Below, piece after piece: positions 35,005 to 43,496 of a stretch of DNA of 64,000 bases. The notes below the pieces were generated by a model. The model worked only from the letters and a program-made list of their open reading frames with translations, was not told where the DNA came from and made no database searches. A program made the position numbers and the translations under genes. Position 1 is the stretch's first letter, and every line of letters begins with the position of its first letter. This DNA is from Bradyrhizobium sp. LHD-71 (GTDB taxonomy: Bacteria > Pseudomonadota > Alphaproteobacteria > Rhizobiales > Xanthobacteraceae): positions 1 to 64,000 of the forward strand of contig NZ_JAVIFX010000003.1 of the NCBI RefSeq assembly GCF_031157255.1, given 5' to 3'.

Positions 35005-36333
35005 ATGCTCCAGACCGATCCCTGTTTCCTCACTGCCGCAGAAGCGGCTGCGGCCATCAAGGCCGGCACATTGACCAGCGAACGGCTGGTGCGGTCCTGC
35101 CTCGAGCGGATTGCTGTGCGCGACGCTGACGTGAAGGCCTGGCTGCATGTCGATCCGGCGCACGCCATCCGTCAGGCCCGCGAGCTCGACAAGCGTTCGC
35201 CCATGGGGCCGCTGCACGGGCTGCCGTTCGGCGTGAAGGACATCATGGATACGGCGGATATGCCGACGACGCAGAACTCCGCCGCGTATCAGGGCCACCG
35301 GCCCACGCGCGACGCCGCCTGCGTTGCCATCGTTCGCCACGCCGGTGCGGTGATCCTCGGCAAGACCGACACGGTCGAATTCGCGTTCAACGCCCGCAAG
35401 GCGGCGAGCCGCAATCCCTACAATCTCGACCATACGCCGGGCGGTTCGTCGTCAGGATCGGGAGCCGCGGTCGGCGACTACCAGGTCCCGTTTGCGTTCG
35501 GCACCCAGACGGCCGGTTCTCACATCCGCCCGGCCTCGTTCAACGGCATCTACGCACTGAAGCCATCGTGGGGCACAATCAGCCGCGAGGGCGTGCACCT
35601 GATCTCGGTCATGCTCGATACGGTTGGCTGGTACGGCCGCAGCGTCGACGACCTGACCCTTGCGGCTCAGGCATTCCGTCTGCCAGGCATCGATGACTCC
35701 CCGACGAAATCGGTTGCCGACATGAAGATCGGCTATTGCGAGACGCCGTACTGGTCACGCGCAGAAAAGGGCGCGCAGACGGCGATGACGGCCGCGGCTG
35801 AACGCCTGCGGCGTGCCGGCGCCTCTGTCGAAGAGATCGTGCTGCCGGCTCACTTTGCTGATCTGGCCGATGCGCACAGCACGATCATGTTCGGCGAGGG
35901 CCGTGTCGCCTTCTACAACGAGTATCTTGCCAACGGGCACGTGTTGCATCCCGAACTCCGCAAGACCGTCGAAGGTGGCCGCGGTGCCACGCCGGAGCGG
36001 CTGGTGGCGGCCTATGACCTCGCGGATGTCTGCCGCAAGGAGTTCGATGCCATCGCTGCGCGCTACGACGCGGTGCTCGCGCCGGCCGCAACAGGTGAGG
36101 CGCCCAAGGGGATCCTCAATGTCGGCGACTGGATTTTCAATGGCCTTTGGACGTTGCTGCACACGCCATGCGTTGCCATTCCGGCTGTCCGCGGCGATCA
36201 GGGCCTGCCAGTCGGCATCCAGCTCGTCGGGCCGCGTTTGTCGGATGCGCGTCTCCTCGCCGGCGCACGCGCTGTCCAGCACGTCATTGATGTCGAAGCC
36301 GAAGAGCGCCTGCGCGTTCTTCTTGCCGCCTGA
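35005..36333 (+). CDS. Amidase, TQTxGSxIR subgroup, third of operon
   Basis: A 442-residue amidase with Lys78 (FGVKDIMDTAD), Ser148 (GGSSSGSG) and Ser172 (GTQTAGSHIRPASFNG). The TQTAGSxIRPA version of the nucleophile motif marks a different branch from the two TDTGGSIR enzymes in this operon. It is a close paralogue of the next gene; both share PCFLTAAEA near the N-terminus and the C-terminal layout. No signal peptide. It starts six bases after the AtzG-like gene. Confidence 0.9.
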   Translation: MLQTDPCFLTAAEAAAAIKAGTLTSERLVRSCLERIAVRDADVKAWLHVDPAHAIRQARELDKRSPMGPLHGLPFGVKDIMDTADMPTTQNSAAYQGHRPTRDAACVAIVRHAGAVILGKTDTVEFAFNARKAASRNPYNLDHTPGGSSSGSGAAVGDYQVPFAFGTQTAGSHIRPASFNGIYALKPSWGTISREGVHLISVMLDTVGWYGRSVDDLTLAAQAFRLPGIDDSPTKSVADMKIGYCETPYWSRAEKGAQTAMTAAAERLRRAGASVEEIVLPAHFADLADAHSTIMFGEGRVAFYNEYLANGHVLHPELRKTVEGGRGATPERLVAAYDLADVCRKEFDAIAARYDAVLAPAATGEAPKGILNVGDWIFNGLWTLLHTPCVAIPAVRGDQGLPVGIQLVGPRLSDARLLAGARAVQHVIDVEAEERLRVLLAA

Positions 36334-36347
36334 GGAAGCCCGCTGTC

Positions 36348-37682
36348 ATGCATACCCGTCTGCAGCCATCTCCGGAGCCCTGTTTTCTGACCGCTGCCGA
36401 AGCGGCCACGCGAATCCGTGAGGGCAGGCTCACCAGTGAGACTCTCATTCGCTCCTGCATCGAACGCATCGAGGCACGGGATCCGCTGGTCAAGGCCTGG
36501 CTCTATCTCGACAAGGCGCAGGCGATCGCCACGGCGCGAGAGCTCGACAAGCGCCCGTCGCTTGGCGCACTGCACGGCCTGCCCATCGGCGTGAAGGACA
36601 TGATCGACACGGCCGACATGCCGACGACCTACAACTCGCCGGTTTTTCAGCATCACCGGCCGGCACGTGATGCTGCCTGCGTCGCCGTCGCACGGCTGTC
36701 AGGGGCGGTCATTCTCGGCAAGACCGACACGGTTGAATTCGCCGCGGCCGGACGCCGTGCCGCCACGCGCAATCCGAAGAATTTCGCCCACACGCCTGGC
36801 GGTTCATCATCCGGCTCAGGCGCAGCCGTCGGCGACCGGCAGGTCCAGCTTGCCTTCGGCACCCAGACCGGCGGGTCGCATATCCGCCCGGCCTCCTTCA
36901 ACGGCATTTACGGACTGAAGCCGACCTGGGGCTCGGTCAGCCGCGAGGGTGCGAAGCAGTACTCCAACATGCTCGATACGATCGGCTGGTACGGTCGCTC
37001 GGTCGATGACCTCGCGCTCGTGGCGTCCGCCTTTCGTCTGCATGCTGTCGGCGAGGTCGCAGTGCCGGAGGCCTCGGCGCTGAGGGTCGCCTACTGCCGC
37101 ACGCCGTTCTGGGAGAAGATCGAACCGGCGGGAGAGCGCGCCTTTGCCGTTGCCTGCGATCGATTGGCGAGCGCCGGCGTCAAGCTGACCGAGCTGACCC
37201 TGCCGAGGCCGTTCGGCGGCATGTTCGAAGCCCAGAACACCATCATGATGGGCGAGGGTCGAGCATCCTTTCTCGATGCGGCGCTGGAGTTTGGCGACCG
37301 CCTGCACCAGGATTTTCACGATCGCGTCGAGAACAAGCCCGGTATCACGCCAACGGCCATGATCGCGGCCTACGATCTCGCTGCTGCTTGCCGGCGCGAA
37401 TTCGAAGCGCTCTTTGCCAATTTCGACGCGGTTCTCGCGCCCGCGTCTCCCGGCGAGGCGCCCGAAGGCAGCTACAATACCGGCGATCACGTTTTCAACG
37501 CGATGTGGACACTGTTGCACGTTCCGTGCATCGGCATCCCCTGCATGACGGGGCCGAAAGGCCTGCCCGTTGGCGTGCAGATCGTCGCGCCGCGCTACAG
37601 CGACGCGAGGCTGTTGGCCACCGCCGCAGCGCTCGCGCCGATCATCGATCAGGAGACCGCCCGCTACGTTGCCGACGCCTGA
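36348..37682 (+). CDS. Amidase, TQTxGSxIR subgroup, fourth of operon (tandem paralogue)
   Basis: A 444-residue amidase with Lys83 (IGVKDMIDTAD), Ser153 (GGSSSGSG) and Ser177 (GTQTGGSHIRPASFNG). It is clearly derived with the preceding gene from a tandem duplication: the N-terminal PCFLTAAEA, the VKD loop, the serine loops and segments such as DTIGWYGRSVDDL align closely. The two differ in the middle and C-terminal substrate pocket, so they may take successive or related substrates. It begins 14 bases after the third amidase. Confidence 0.9.
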   Translation: MHTRLQPSPEPCFLTAAEAATRIREGRLTSETLIRSCIERIEARDPLVKAWLYLDKAQAIATARELDKRPSLGALHGLPIGVKDMIDTADMPTTYNSPVFQHHRPARDAACVAVARLSGAVILGKTDTVEFAAAGRRAATRNPKNFAHTPGGSSSGSGAAVGDRQVQLAFGTQTGGSHIRPASFNGIYGLKPTWGSVSREGAKQYSNMLDTIGWYGRSVDDLALVASAFRLHAVGEVAVPEASALRVAYCRTPFWEKIEPAGERAFAVACDRLASAGVKLTELTLPRPFGGMFEAQNTIMMGEGRASFLDAALEFGDRLHQDFHDRVENKPGITPTAMIAAYDLAAACRREFEALFANFDAVLAPASPGEAPEGSYNTGDHVFNAMWTLLHVPCIGIPCMTGPKGLPVGVQIVAPRYSDARLLATAAALAPIIDQETARYVADA

Positions 37683-37696
37683 GGAGGAGACTGCCT

Positions 37697-38386
37697 GTGA
37701 GTTCATTGCAACAGACGCTCGACACGATCTTCGCGCAGAACTTGTCCCTCTATCATGAACGCGGCTTCAGGCGTCGCGTCGGCTATGGGCGCAAGGCCGC
37801 ACTGGTCGTCATCGACATGGCCAACGGCTGGACGCGTCCGGGCAGTCCCTTCTCCTGTTCGGGCATGGACACGATCATCCCGGCCAATCAGGAGCTGATC
37901 AACGCCTTCCGTGCCAAGGGACTGCCGGTCGTGTTCACCACGACGGCCTATGACGTCACCTCGGGTCCCAACAGCGACATGGGACTATGGTCGCGCAAGG
38001 TGCCGATCGAGGCGATGCGCACCGGCAGCTTCGAGGCTGCAATCGATGACCGGCTCGCCCCGAGGGAAGGAGAGTTCGTCATCGCCAAGAAGCGCGCCAG
38101 CGCCTTCCACGGCACCAACCTATCAAGCATGCTCAAGGGCATGGACGTCGATACTGTCGTGCTCACCGGCGTCACGGCTTCCGCCTGCGTGCGGCACTCG
38201 ACGGAAGACGCAATCGCCGAAGGCTTCCGGCCGATCGTCGTGCGCGAGGCGGTCGGCGACCGTATCGCCGGAGCGATCGCGTGGAATCTCTTCGACATCG
38301 ACGCGAAGTTCGGCGACGTCGAACCGCTCGAAAGCGTGCTCGCCTATCTCGCCCGCAATGACAATTCGGATGCCGGCGTCCGCTAA
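37697..38386 (+). CDS. Isochorismatase-superfamily cysteine hydrolase (N-carbamoylsarcosine amidase-like)
   Basis: A 229-residue cysteine hydrolase with the Asp-Lys-Cys triad: Asp40 (VVIDMANGWTRPG), Lys131/132 (IAKKRASAF) and Cys164 (GVTASACVRHS). The spacing matches N-carbamoylsarcosine amidohydrolase better than isochorismatase itself, so hydrolysis of a carbamoyl or ureido group, releasing NH3 and CO2, is a reasonable guess. GAGGAGGAGA precedes the GTG start at 37697. As the last gene of the sigma-54 operon it may complete degradation of a compound handled by the amidases. Other members hydrolyse nicotinamide, biuret or maleamate. Confidence 0.85.
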   Translation: MSSLQQTLDTIFAQNLSLYHERGFRRRVGYGRKAALVVIDMANGWTRPGSPFSCSGMDTIIPANQELINAFRAKGLPVVFTTTAYDVTSGPNSDMGLWSRKVPIEAMRTGSFEAAIDDRLAPREGEFVIAKKRASAFHGTNLSSMLKGMDVDTVVLTGVTASACVRHSTEDAIAEGFRPIVVREAVGDRIAGAIAWNLFDIDAKFGDVEPLESVLAYLARNDNSDAGVR

Positions 38387-38447
38387 AGCGTGAGGAGTTT
38401 AGGTTCGCCGTCGTGCGCGCCCCCGGTCCGCGCGACGCCGGCGACGG

Positions 38448-38774
38448 TTACAAGCGACACCGGGCAGCTACTCCGGGACGAACGACGTAGAGGTTGGTTC
38501 GCGCATTATAACCGGGATAACGTGCAGCGCAGGCTCGTTGCTGTGGCGTCAGGACGATCACGGACGGCTGCGGACTGCGATGTCGCCGGTCTTGAAAGAG
38601 CCTTTGCTGGTGACGCCTGAGATTGTTGTAGCGCTGACTCTCGAGATACGAACCCAGGTACTGGGCGGCAGAGGGCGAGGGCATGATCGTAAGGCCGGTG
38701 ACAATCATCGCTGCGGCGGCGAGAGCCAAGCGTGTCGCCGATCTGGAAAGGGGCAGCCTGGGCGTGATCCTCAT
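38448..38774 (-). CDS. Small secreted protein, function unknown
   Basis: A 108-residue protein with a clear signal peptide (ATRLALAAAAMIVTGLTIMPSPSAAQ). The mature part begins with Tyr/Arg-rich sequence (YLGSYLESQRYNNLRRHQQR) and ends with a two-cysteine segment (CAARYPGYNARTNLY...VRPGVAARC). That faintly recalls BA14K-type lectin-like proteins of rhizobia, but the similarity is too weak to assign. AAAGGAA precedes the start. It is convergent with the amidase operon. Confidence 0.6.
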   Translation of the reverse strand: MRITPRLPLSRSATRLALAAAAMIVTGLTIMPSPSAAQYLGSYLESQRYNNLRRHQQRLFQDRRHRSPQPSVIVLTPQQRACAARYPGYNARTNLYVVRPGVAARCRL

Positions 38775-38942
38775 CGGTCGGTTCCTTTCTGGTGTCCAAG
38801 GCCTCTGAAGCTGAGACGCTTCCGAGAGCCGGATCCTCGCAAAAAATCGGGGCTGTCGCGCGCCTCTGCTCGACCATGGAGTTAGAGGGGCAGGCCATCA
38901 TAGCTTCACGTCCCATTTGGGAGGAAGGCGTAAAAGCTTCAG

Positions 38943-39080
38943 GTGCGAGGCCTGGGAGGGAACAAGCAGTACTGGAACCATATCGAGCAGGTTCTTCATG
39001 CTCGCTTGCTCGATGGCTTGGCCGCGAGAGGCATCACGACGGAGATTCAGCTTAAAATCATCACGCTGCGGGGGCGCTGA
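38943..39080 (+). CDS. Doubtful 45-residue ORF
   Basis: A GTG-initiated frame encoding VRGLGGNKQYWNHIEQ then a helical segment (LLDGLAARGITTEIQLK). It has protein-like composition with regular amphipathic spacing. No good ribosome site precedes it and the frame is closed by a stop immediately upstream, so it could be the tail of a decayed gene. It is the only thing I see in the 361-base gap 38775-39135. Confidence 0.22.
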   Translation: MRGLGGNKQYWNHIEQVLHARLLDGLAARGITTEIQLKIITLRGR

Positions 39081-39135
39081 CGCGCAGGGCTCAGACAGTG
39101 AAATCTTCCCCGTGCCGGCTCCTGGCAGCAGCCTG

Positions 39136-39468
39136 CTAGGTCGAGCTCGTCAGCATGAGCCGATCCATGTGCGCGCATAGATGGTCCGCGCCAGCAATAT
39201 CCGAGACGTCTTTCCTGTGCGGGTTCGAAGCAACGGCCCGCGCAATCGTCTCCAGATGGGCGACATCCCCGGTGCTCACGCTGCGATCGAGCAACACCAG
39301 CCGCGTCCACGCCGCCGCGGAATGCTCCACGACGACCTCCATCCAAAGGCTGTCGTCATCGGTTCGGGCAAGAATCCAACTTCCCCTGGAACAGCCGACG
39401 ATCTCGGCCTGACGGCCCGTGTCGTTGACGAAGACGACGATCGGATCGCCGATCTCAATCCGGCTCAC
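39136..39468 (-). CDS. Small cytoplasmic protein, function unknown
   Basis: A 110-residue protein of no recognised family. GGAGGT lies eight bases before the GTG start at 39468, which supports a real gene. The N-terminal half (IGDPIVVFVNDTGRQAEIVG) looks like a small beta barrel such as a KOW- or SH3-like fold. The C-terminal half is helical and contains His and Cys residues (ADHLCAHMDRLM). No neighbours share its strand closely. Confidence 0.5.
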   Translation of the reverse strand: MSRIEIGDPIVVFVNDTGRQAEIVGCSRGSWILARTDDDSLWMEVVVEHSAAAWTRLVLLDRSVSTGDVAHLETIARAVASNPHRKDVSDIAGADHLCAHMDRLMLTSST

Positions 39469-39540
39469 TGCTGCACACCTCCGGCGACCTGAGCACGATA
39501 GCCGCTGACGAGGATCTACACGAAATCCGAGACGCGGTTG

Positions 39541-39717
39541 ATGTCGTCGACAAGCTCGCGCATGGCGTATTTCGAGTTTCGGTCCTTATTGCGCGCTCAC
39601 GTGGCGCAAATTGGTCGGCCCACATACGGTACGCTCGCCCGAACATCAGAGGCCCGCCAACTGAAACCGGTGTTCGACCGCCTCATGCGGCACCTGCCGG
39701 CCGATACTCGCGGTTAG
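39541..39717 (+). CDS. Doubtful 58-residue basic ORF
   Basis: The frame runs from ATG 39541 (or ATG 39562) to TAG 39717 and encodes a basic protein with MAYFEFRSLLRAHVAQIGRP and EARQLKPVFDRLMRHLPAD. The composition is protein-like, but no clear ribosome site is visible. It lies in the 309-base gap between an unknown gene and the RTX gene; nothing else is seen there. Confidence 0.28.
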   Translation: MSSTSSRMAYFEFRSLLRAHVAQIGRPTYGTLARTSEARQLKPVFDRLMRHLPADTRG

Positions 39718-39777
39718 CGCCGCGGCGGGCCAGGCGGCGGCACCGGAGGGCGCCGCCGCTGCTTCATGACCTGCCGG

Positions 39778-42700
39778 TCAGGCGATCGGATCCAGGTTGA
39801 CGATGGTGTGATCGGCCAGCGTGCCGTTGGTGAGATGGCCGTTCAGGATCGCGAGCGTGGTGAACTGATCACCGCCGCCGTCGAGGTCGACCTGCACCTG
39901 GGTCTGGCCGCCGCTTGCGACCGTGCGCAGGAAACCCGAACCGATTAGGTCGAAGGCGTCATCGCCGCTGAAGCCGTCGAACATCGAAGCTGACAGGACG
40001 ATGTGGTCTTCGGAAGCGCCCGAGGTCTTGAAATCGGTGACGGTGTCGATGCCGTCGCCGATAGCGTCGAAGACGAACTGGTCGAGGCCAGCTCCGCCCG
40101 TCAGCGTGTCGGCACCATCGCCGCCCTTGATCACATCGTTGCCGGCGCCGCCCTTCAGCACGTCGTCTCCAAGACCGCCGGCGAGCTGGTCGTCATCGGC
40201 GCCGCCGTCAAGATTGTCATTCCCTTCGCCGCCGTCGAGGATGTCGTTGCCGGCTGCGCCCTTGAGAGTATCGTCGCCGGCATTGCCGATAAGCGTGTTG
40301 GCGAGCGCGTTGCCGGTGAGCTTGTCGGCGACCGACCCGCCGGTGACATTCTCGATGTTCTCGATGCTGTCCGTGGCGAAGGTCGCCTTGCCGGCGTCCT
40401 TCAGTGTCAGGTTGACCGCGGTCGTGACCGCACTGTAGTCGAGCGTATCGATCCCGTCGCCGCCGTCATAGCTGTCGCGACCGTCGGCCGTGGTTGTGAT
40501 GACAAAGGTGTCGTCGTCGTCATTACCCTTGAGCACGTCATTGCCAAGGCCGCCGATGATGGTGTCACGGCCGGCATCGCCGAAGATCACATCGTCGTCG
40601 GCACCGCCGTCGATATGATCGTTGCCGGCGCCGGCCTCGATCAGATCGTCGCCGTCGTTGCCGGAAAGCGTATCGTGATCCAGGCCACCGTCGATGCGGT
40701 CTTCGCCCGCGCCGCCATAGATATAGTCGTCTCCGGCGCCGCCGCTGAGGGTGTCATCCCCTCCATAGGTGTAATCCATGGCGATCGTATCGCTGCCATC
40801 GCCGCCATCGATCACGAAATCACTGGCCGAGGTCGCGAGCGCCACGTCATCGCCGGCGCCGAGCAGAATGGTGCCGACGACCGCCGCACCGACATACAGG
40901 TTGACCTGGTCATTGCCGGCGCCCATGTCGATCGCCGAGCCGCCGGTTGCGGTGATCAGGCCGGAGTTGTTCAGCGTATCCCTGCCGCCGCCCATCGACA
41001 CGCCGCCGACGATCCGGCCGGTGCTGTTGTTGCCGACAAAATCCTCATAGTCGCCGACCAGATTGATCGCCTCATTGCCGCGCAGATCGAACCGGGCCGC
41101 ATCCTGCGGATCGACGCCTTCCGGGCCATGACCGTCACCCTGGATCAGGCCGTCATTGACGATTGTGGTTGTGCCCAGCGCATTGTCGTTGCTGGAATTA
41201 TCGACCTGGATGGCGCGGCCATAGCCGTAGATCTCGCCGGTCGCACTGTTGACGATGGAGCCGCCGCCGACGGCGATGCCTTCCGAGACGTTCGGCTCGC
41301 CGTCGTGATAGCCCTCGGCGCCAAGGCCGGCGATGCGGCCGTAGTTCAGGACCTGCACCAGGCCGTCGACGTCCACGGCGTCGCCATCGGAGTCAGACAG
41401 TTCAGCCGAGCGGCCTTCCATGGTGCCGTAGTTCCTGACGTAGACCGTCTCTTCGATGGAGCCGCCATTGTCGATATTCACCGCGGAGCCGTTGCGGCCG
41501 ATCATCGTGCCTTCGTTGTAGACGGTGACGCTGTTGTCGCCGGTCACAGCGTGACGCGACGCCTCCATCCAGCCGCCCTGGTAGTTGTTCACCTTGCCGC
41601 CGGTTCCGCTCTGGAAGTCGATCAGATCGCCGCCGCCGACAAAGCCCGGTACAGTCGTGATCGTACCCCAGTTGTTGACGACGGTGTTCTGGCCGGGACG
41701 GATCACGTCGGTATCGCTGCTCGTTTGACGGATCGTGCCGCCGGCGAGATTGTTGATCGTCACATGCGCGCCATCGGCCGCCAGATTCTGGAAGTCGATG
41801 ACACGACCGCCAGCTTCCATCACGCCGGCGTTGTTGATCGTGACCGTCGCCTCGGCATGCGCCCGCTGTTGCGGATTGAGCGTGCCGCGCACGACGCCGC
41901 CCGCCTCGTTGTTGAAAGTGAAGGAGCCAGTGGCGCCTGTGGTGGTGTTGAGCACGCGGCTCGACGCTTCGATCAGGCCGGAATTCTCGACCACTGCGGC
42001 ACCGCCGCCGCTCCAGGTGATGGCCGTGGCGGCAACAAGCCTGCCGCCGCTCTCGATGGTCAGCATGTCGTCGTTGTTGAGGCCGATCGTGCTCGTCACG
42101 GTGGCACCGTCCTCGATCGTCACCGAGGCATAGTCGCTGGTTGCGACCGACCACGTGCCCTCTCTGGCGACAAGCTTTTCAAATCCCGACGTTGTGCCAA
42201 ACGTTCCAACCGCCGCAGCGGTTGAGCCGATCAGGTTCACCGCGTCGGAGCCATTGCCACCCGTGATCGCGCCGGTGATGGTGGAGCCGGTGTGGACATT
42301 GAGGGTGTCATCGCCTGCACCGAGGTCGACACTGCCGGCAATGACGCCCTTGTTCGTGAGCGTATCATCCTGATCGCCAACCAGTGCGATCGCCTGGCCG
42401 GAAAGGCTTTGGATCATGCCCTCGTTGGTGATCGATGTGCTCTCCGCGGCCGCTGCCCCTGAGGCGATGGCCGCGCCTTGCGCCAGGATGATGCCGCCCG
42501 CCCGGTTGTGGATATCGCCGCCGTCGAGCACGATTGCTCTGGCCGGCGTGCTGCCCGTGATGCCGAGGGCCTGAATGTTGCCGGCATTGTCGATGTCGGC
42601 CGAGCCTTCAGCGACCACGGCGTCGTCGCCGTCGGTCACCAGCACGCTGCCGCCGGCAGCGACGGTCATCTCGCTTTGATCGGCGAGTCTGAGTTGTGAC

Positions 42701-43005
42701 GTCACCATTGCGCCCGTGTCGATATTCACAGAGTCGTAGGCGTCGCTCTGCAACGTCCAGATACCGCCTTGCACGTCGAGATGCTCGAAGTTCACGTTGG
42801 CGTTGAGAGTCCCGAGGCCTGTCCCGACGAGCTTCAGCGTGTCCTCGCCGTCGCCGCCGTCGATCAGGTCGGTGACGGTCGAGCCTGCATGCGCCTCGAA
42901 GGTATCGTTGCCGTCGCCGAGGTTCTGGCTCGCATTGAGGTTGGCAAGATCATTCATTTCATCGGTGTCGGCGATGGAAGCGGTGGAGTGCGGGGCGAGG
43001 GCCAT
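39778..43005 (-). CDS. Large RTX-type calcium-binding secreted protein
   Basis: A 1075-residue protein, predicted secreted by a type I system (no N-terminal signal). Residues about 15-720 are a repetitive beta-helix-like region made of GGNGSD and 'NxGxI' units (VNNWGTIT, ITNEGMIQS, LNNSGLI) as in adhesins. Residues about 750-960 hold two blocks of GGxGxDxh nonapeptide repeats (GGAGDDYIYGGAGED, GGADDDVIFGD, GAAGNDILDGGEGNDNLDGG) that bind calcium. The C-terminus (FVFDAIGDGIDTVTDF...DHIVLSA) is the standard terminal domain of T1SS substrates. CGGAGAT precedes the start. No T1SS ATPase or membrane fusion gene is in the window. A cell-surface adhesin is a plausible role. Confidence 0.9.
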   Translation of the reverse strand: MALAPHSTASIADTDEMNDLANLNASQNLGDGNDTFEAHAGSTVTDLIDGGDGEDTLKLVGTGLGTLNANVNFEHLDVQGGIWTLQSDAYDSVNIDTGAMVTSQLRLADQSEMTVAAGGSVLVTDGDDAVVAEGSADIDNAGNIQALGITGSTPARAIVLDGGDIHNRAGGIILAQGAAIASGAAAAESTSITNEGMIQSLSGQAIALVGDQDDTLTNKGVIAGSVDLGAGDDTLNVHTGSTITGAITGGNGSDAVNLIGSTAAAVGTFGTTSGFEKLVAREGTWSVATSDYASVTIEDGATVTSTIGLNNDDMLTIESGGRLVAATAITWSGGGAAVVENSGLIEASSRVLNTTTGATGSFTFNNEAGGVVRGTLNPQQRAHAEATVTINNAGVMEAGGRVIDFQNLAADGAHVTINNLAGGTIRQTSSDTDVIRPGQNTVVNNWGTITTVPGFVGGGDLIDFQSGTGGKVNNYQGGWMEASRHAVTGDNSVTVYNEGTMIGRNGSAVNIDNGGSIEETVYVRNYGTMEGRSAELSDSDGDAVDVDGLVQVLNYGRIAGLGAEGYHDGEPNVSEGIAVGGGSIVNSATGEIYGYGRAIQVDNSSNDNALGTTTIVNDGLIQGDGHGPEGVDPQDAARFDLRGNEAINLVGDYEDFVGNNSTGRIVGGVSMGGGRDTLNNSGLITATGGSAIDMGAGNDQVNLYVGAAVVGTILLGAGDDVALATSASDFVIDGGDGSDTIAMDYTYGGDDTLSGGAGDDYIYGGAGEDRIDGGLDHDTLSGNDGDDLIEAGAGNDHIDGGADDDVIFGDAGRDTIIGGLGNDVLKGNDDDDTFVITTTADGRDSYDGGDGIDTLDYSAVTTAVNLTLKDAGKATFATDSIENIENVTGGSVADKLTGNALANTLIGNAGDDTLKGAAGNDILDGGEGNDNLDGGADDDQLAGGLGDDVLKGGAGNDVIKGGDGADTLTGGAGLDQFVFDAIGDGIDTVTDFKTSGASEDHIVLSASMFDGFSGDDAFDLIGSGFLRTVASGGQTQVQVDLDGGGDQFTTLAILNGHLTNGTLADHTIVNLDPIA

Positions 43006-43496
43006 GAGATAATCTCCGGTGATGCTTATATTGCTCGTTCAGGAAGCGCGGCGCGGGCCGCGATTCGCTGCGTCGAAGATCGGACGTAATGATCGATGGG
43101 GATCGGGAAGGAGGGACGTACGAGATAGTTGCGGACTCACACTTGAGTGCGCACGCATCTGCTCATCCGAGTTTTGCAGGTGTGTGACGGGACGATGTCT
43201 CGAACAAATTTTTCACCCGCACGGTTTTGCTTCAGCAAGAGGGTGCAAGGACCGGCTGCCGGAGTTCGTCTGCGGCCGTTGTCTTTCGAAAGCGCATACC
43301 GGTTTGATGAGGCGCGTCGCAGGGAGCTAAAGCCAGCAACCCGTCCGTTGCGCGGCACGTTTCGGCGTTCACGCGGCTTGCATGGTCGTCCCCTGAGGGT
43401 GAATCTCCCGGACGGCGACTTGACGAAGTCGCGCAAATAACAAACGAGCGCCCCCGAATTTGCAAGATTTGGCCGCATCGGAGCAGCGAAAAGACA
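43006..43496. promoter_or_regulatory. 491-base divergent intergenic region, no gene seen
   Basis: This gap separates the divergent RTX and MscS genes and must hold promoters for both. The open frames here are short and lack protein-like composition. I see no clear operator or sigma-54 site. The feature is inferred from gene orientation only. Confidence 0.3.

Noticed and set aside
40050-40800. Regularly spaced repeats resembling a CRISPR array
   Set aside because: The repeat period equals the RTX nonapeptide coding units, there are no unique spacers, and no cas genes are nearby.
40003-42225. A 740-codon plus-strand open frame opposite the RTX gene
   Set aside because: Its apparent repeats mirror the RTX codons; the minus-strand reading gives clear GGxGxDxh motifs and a T1SS terminus.
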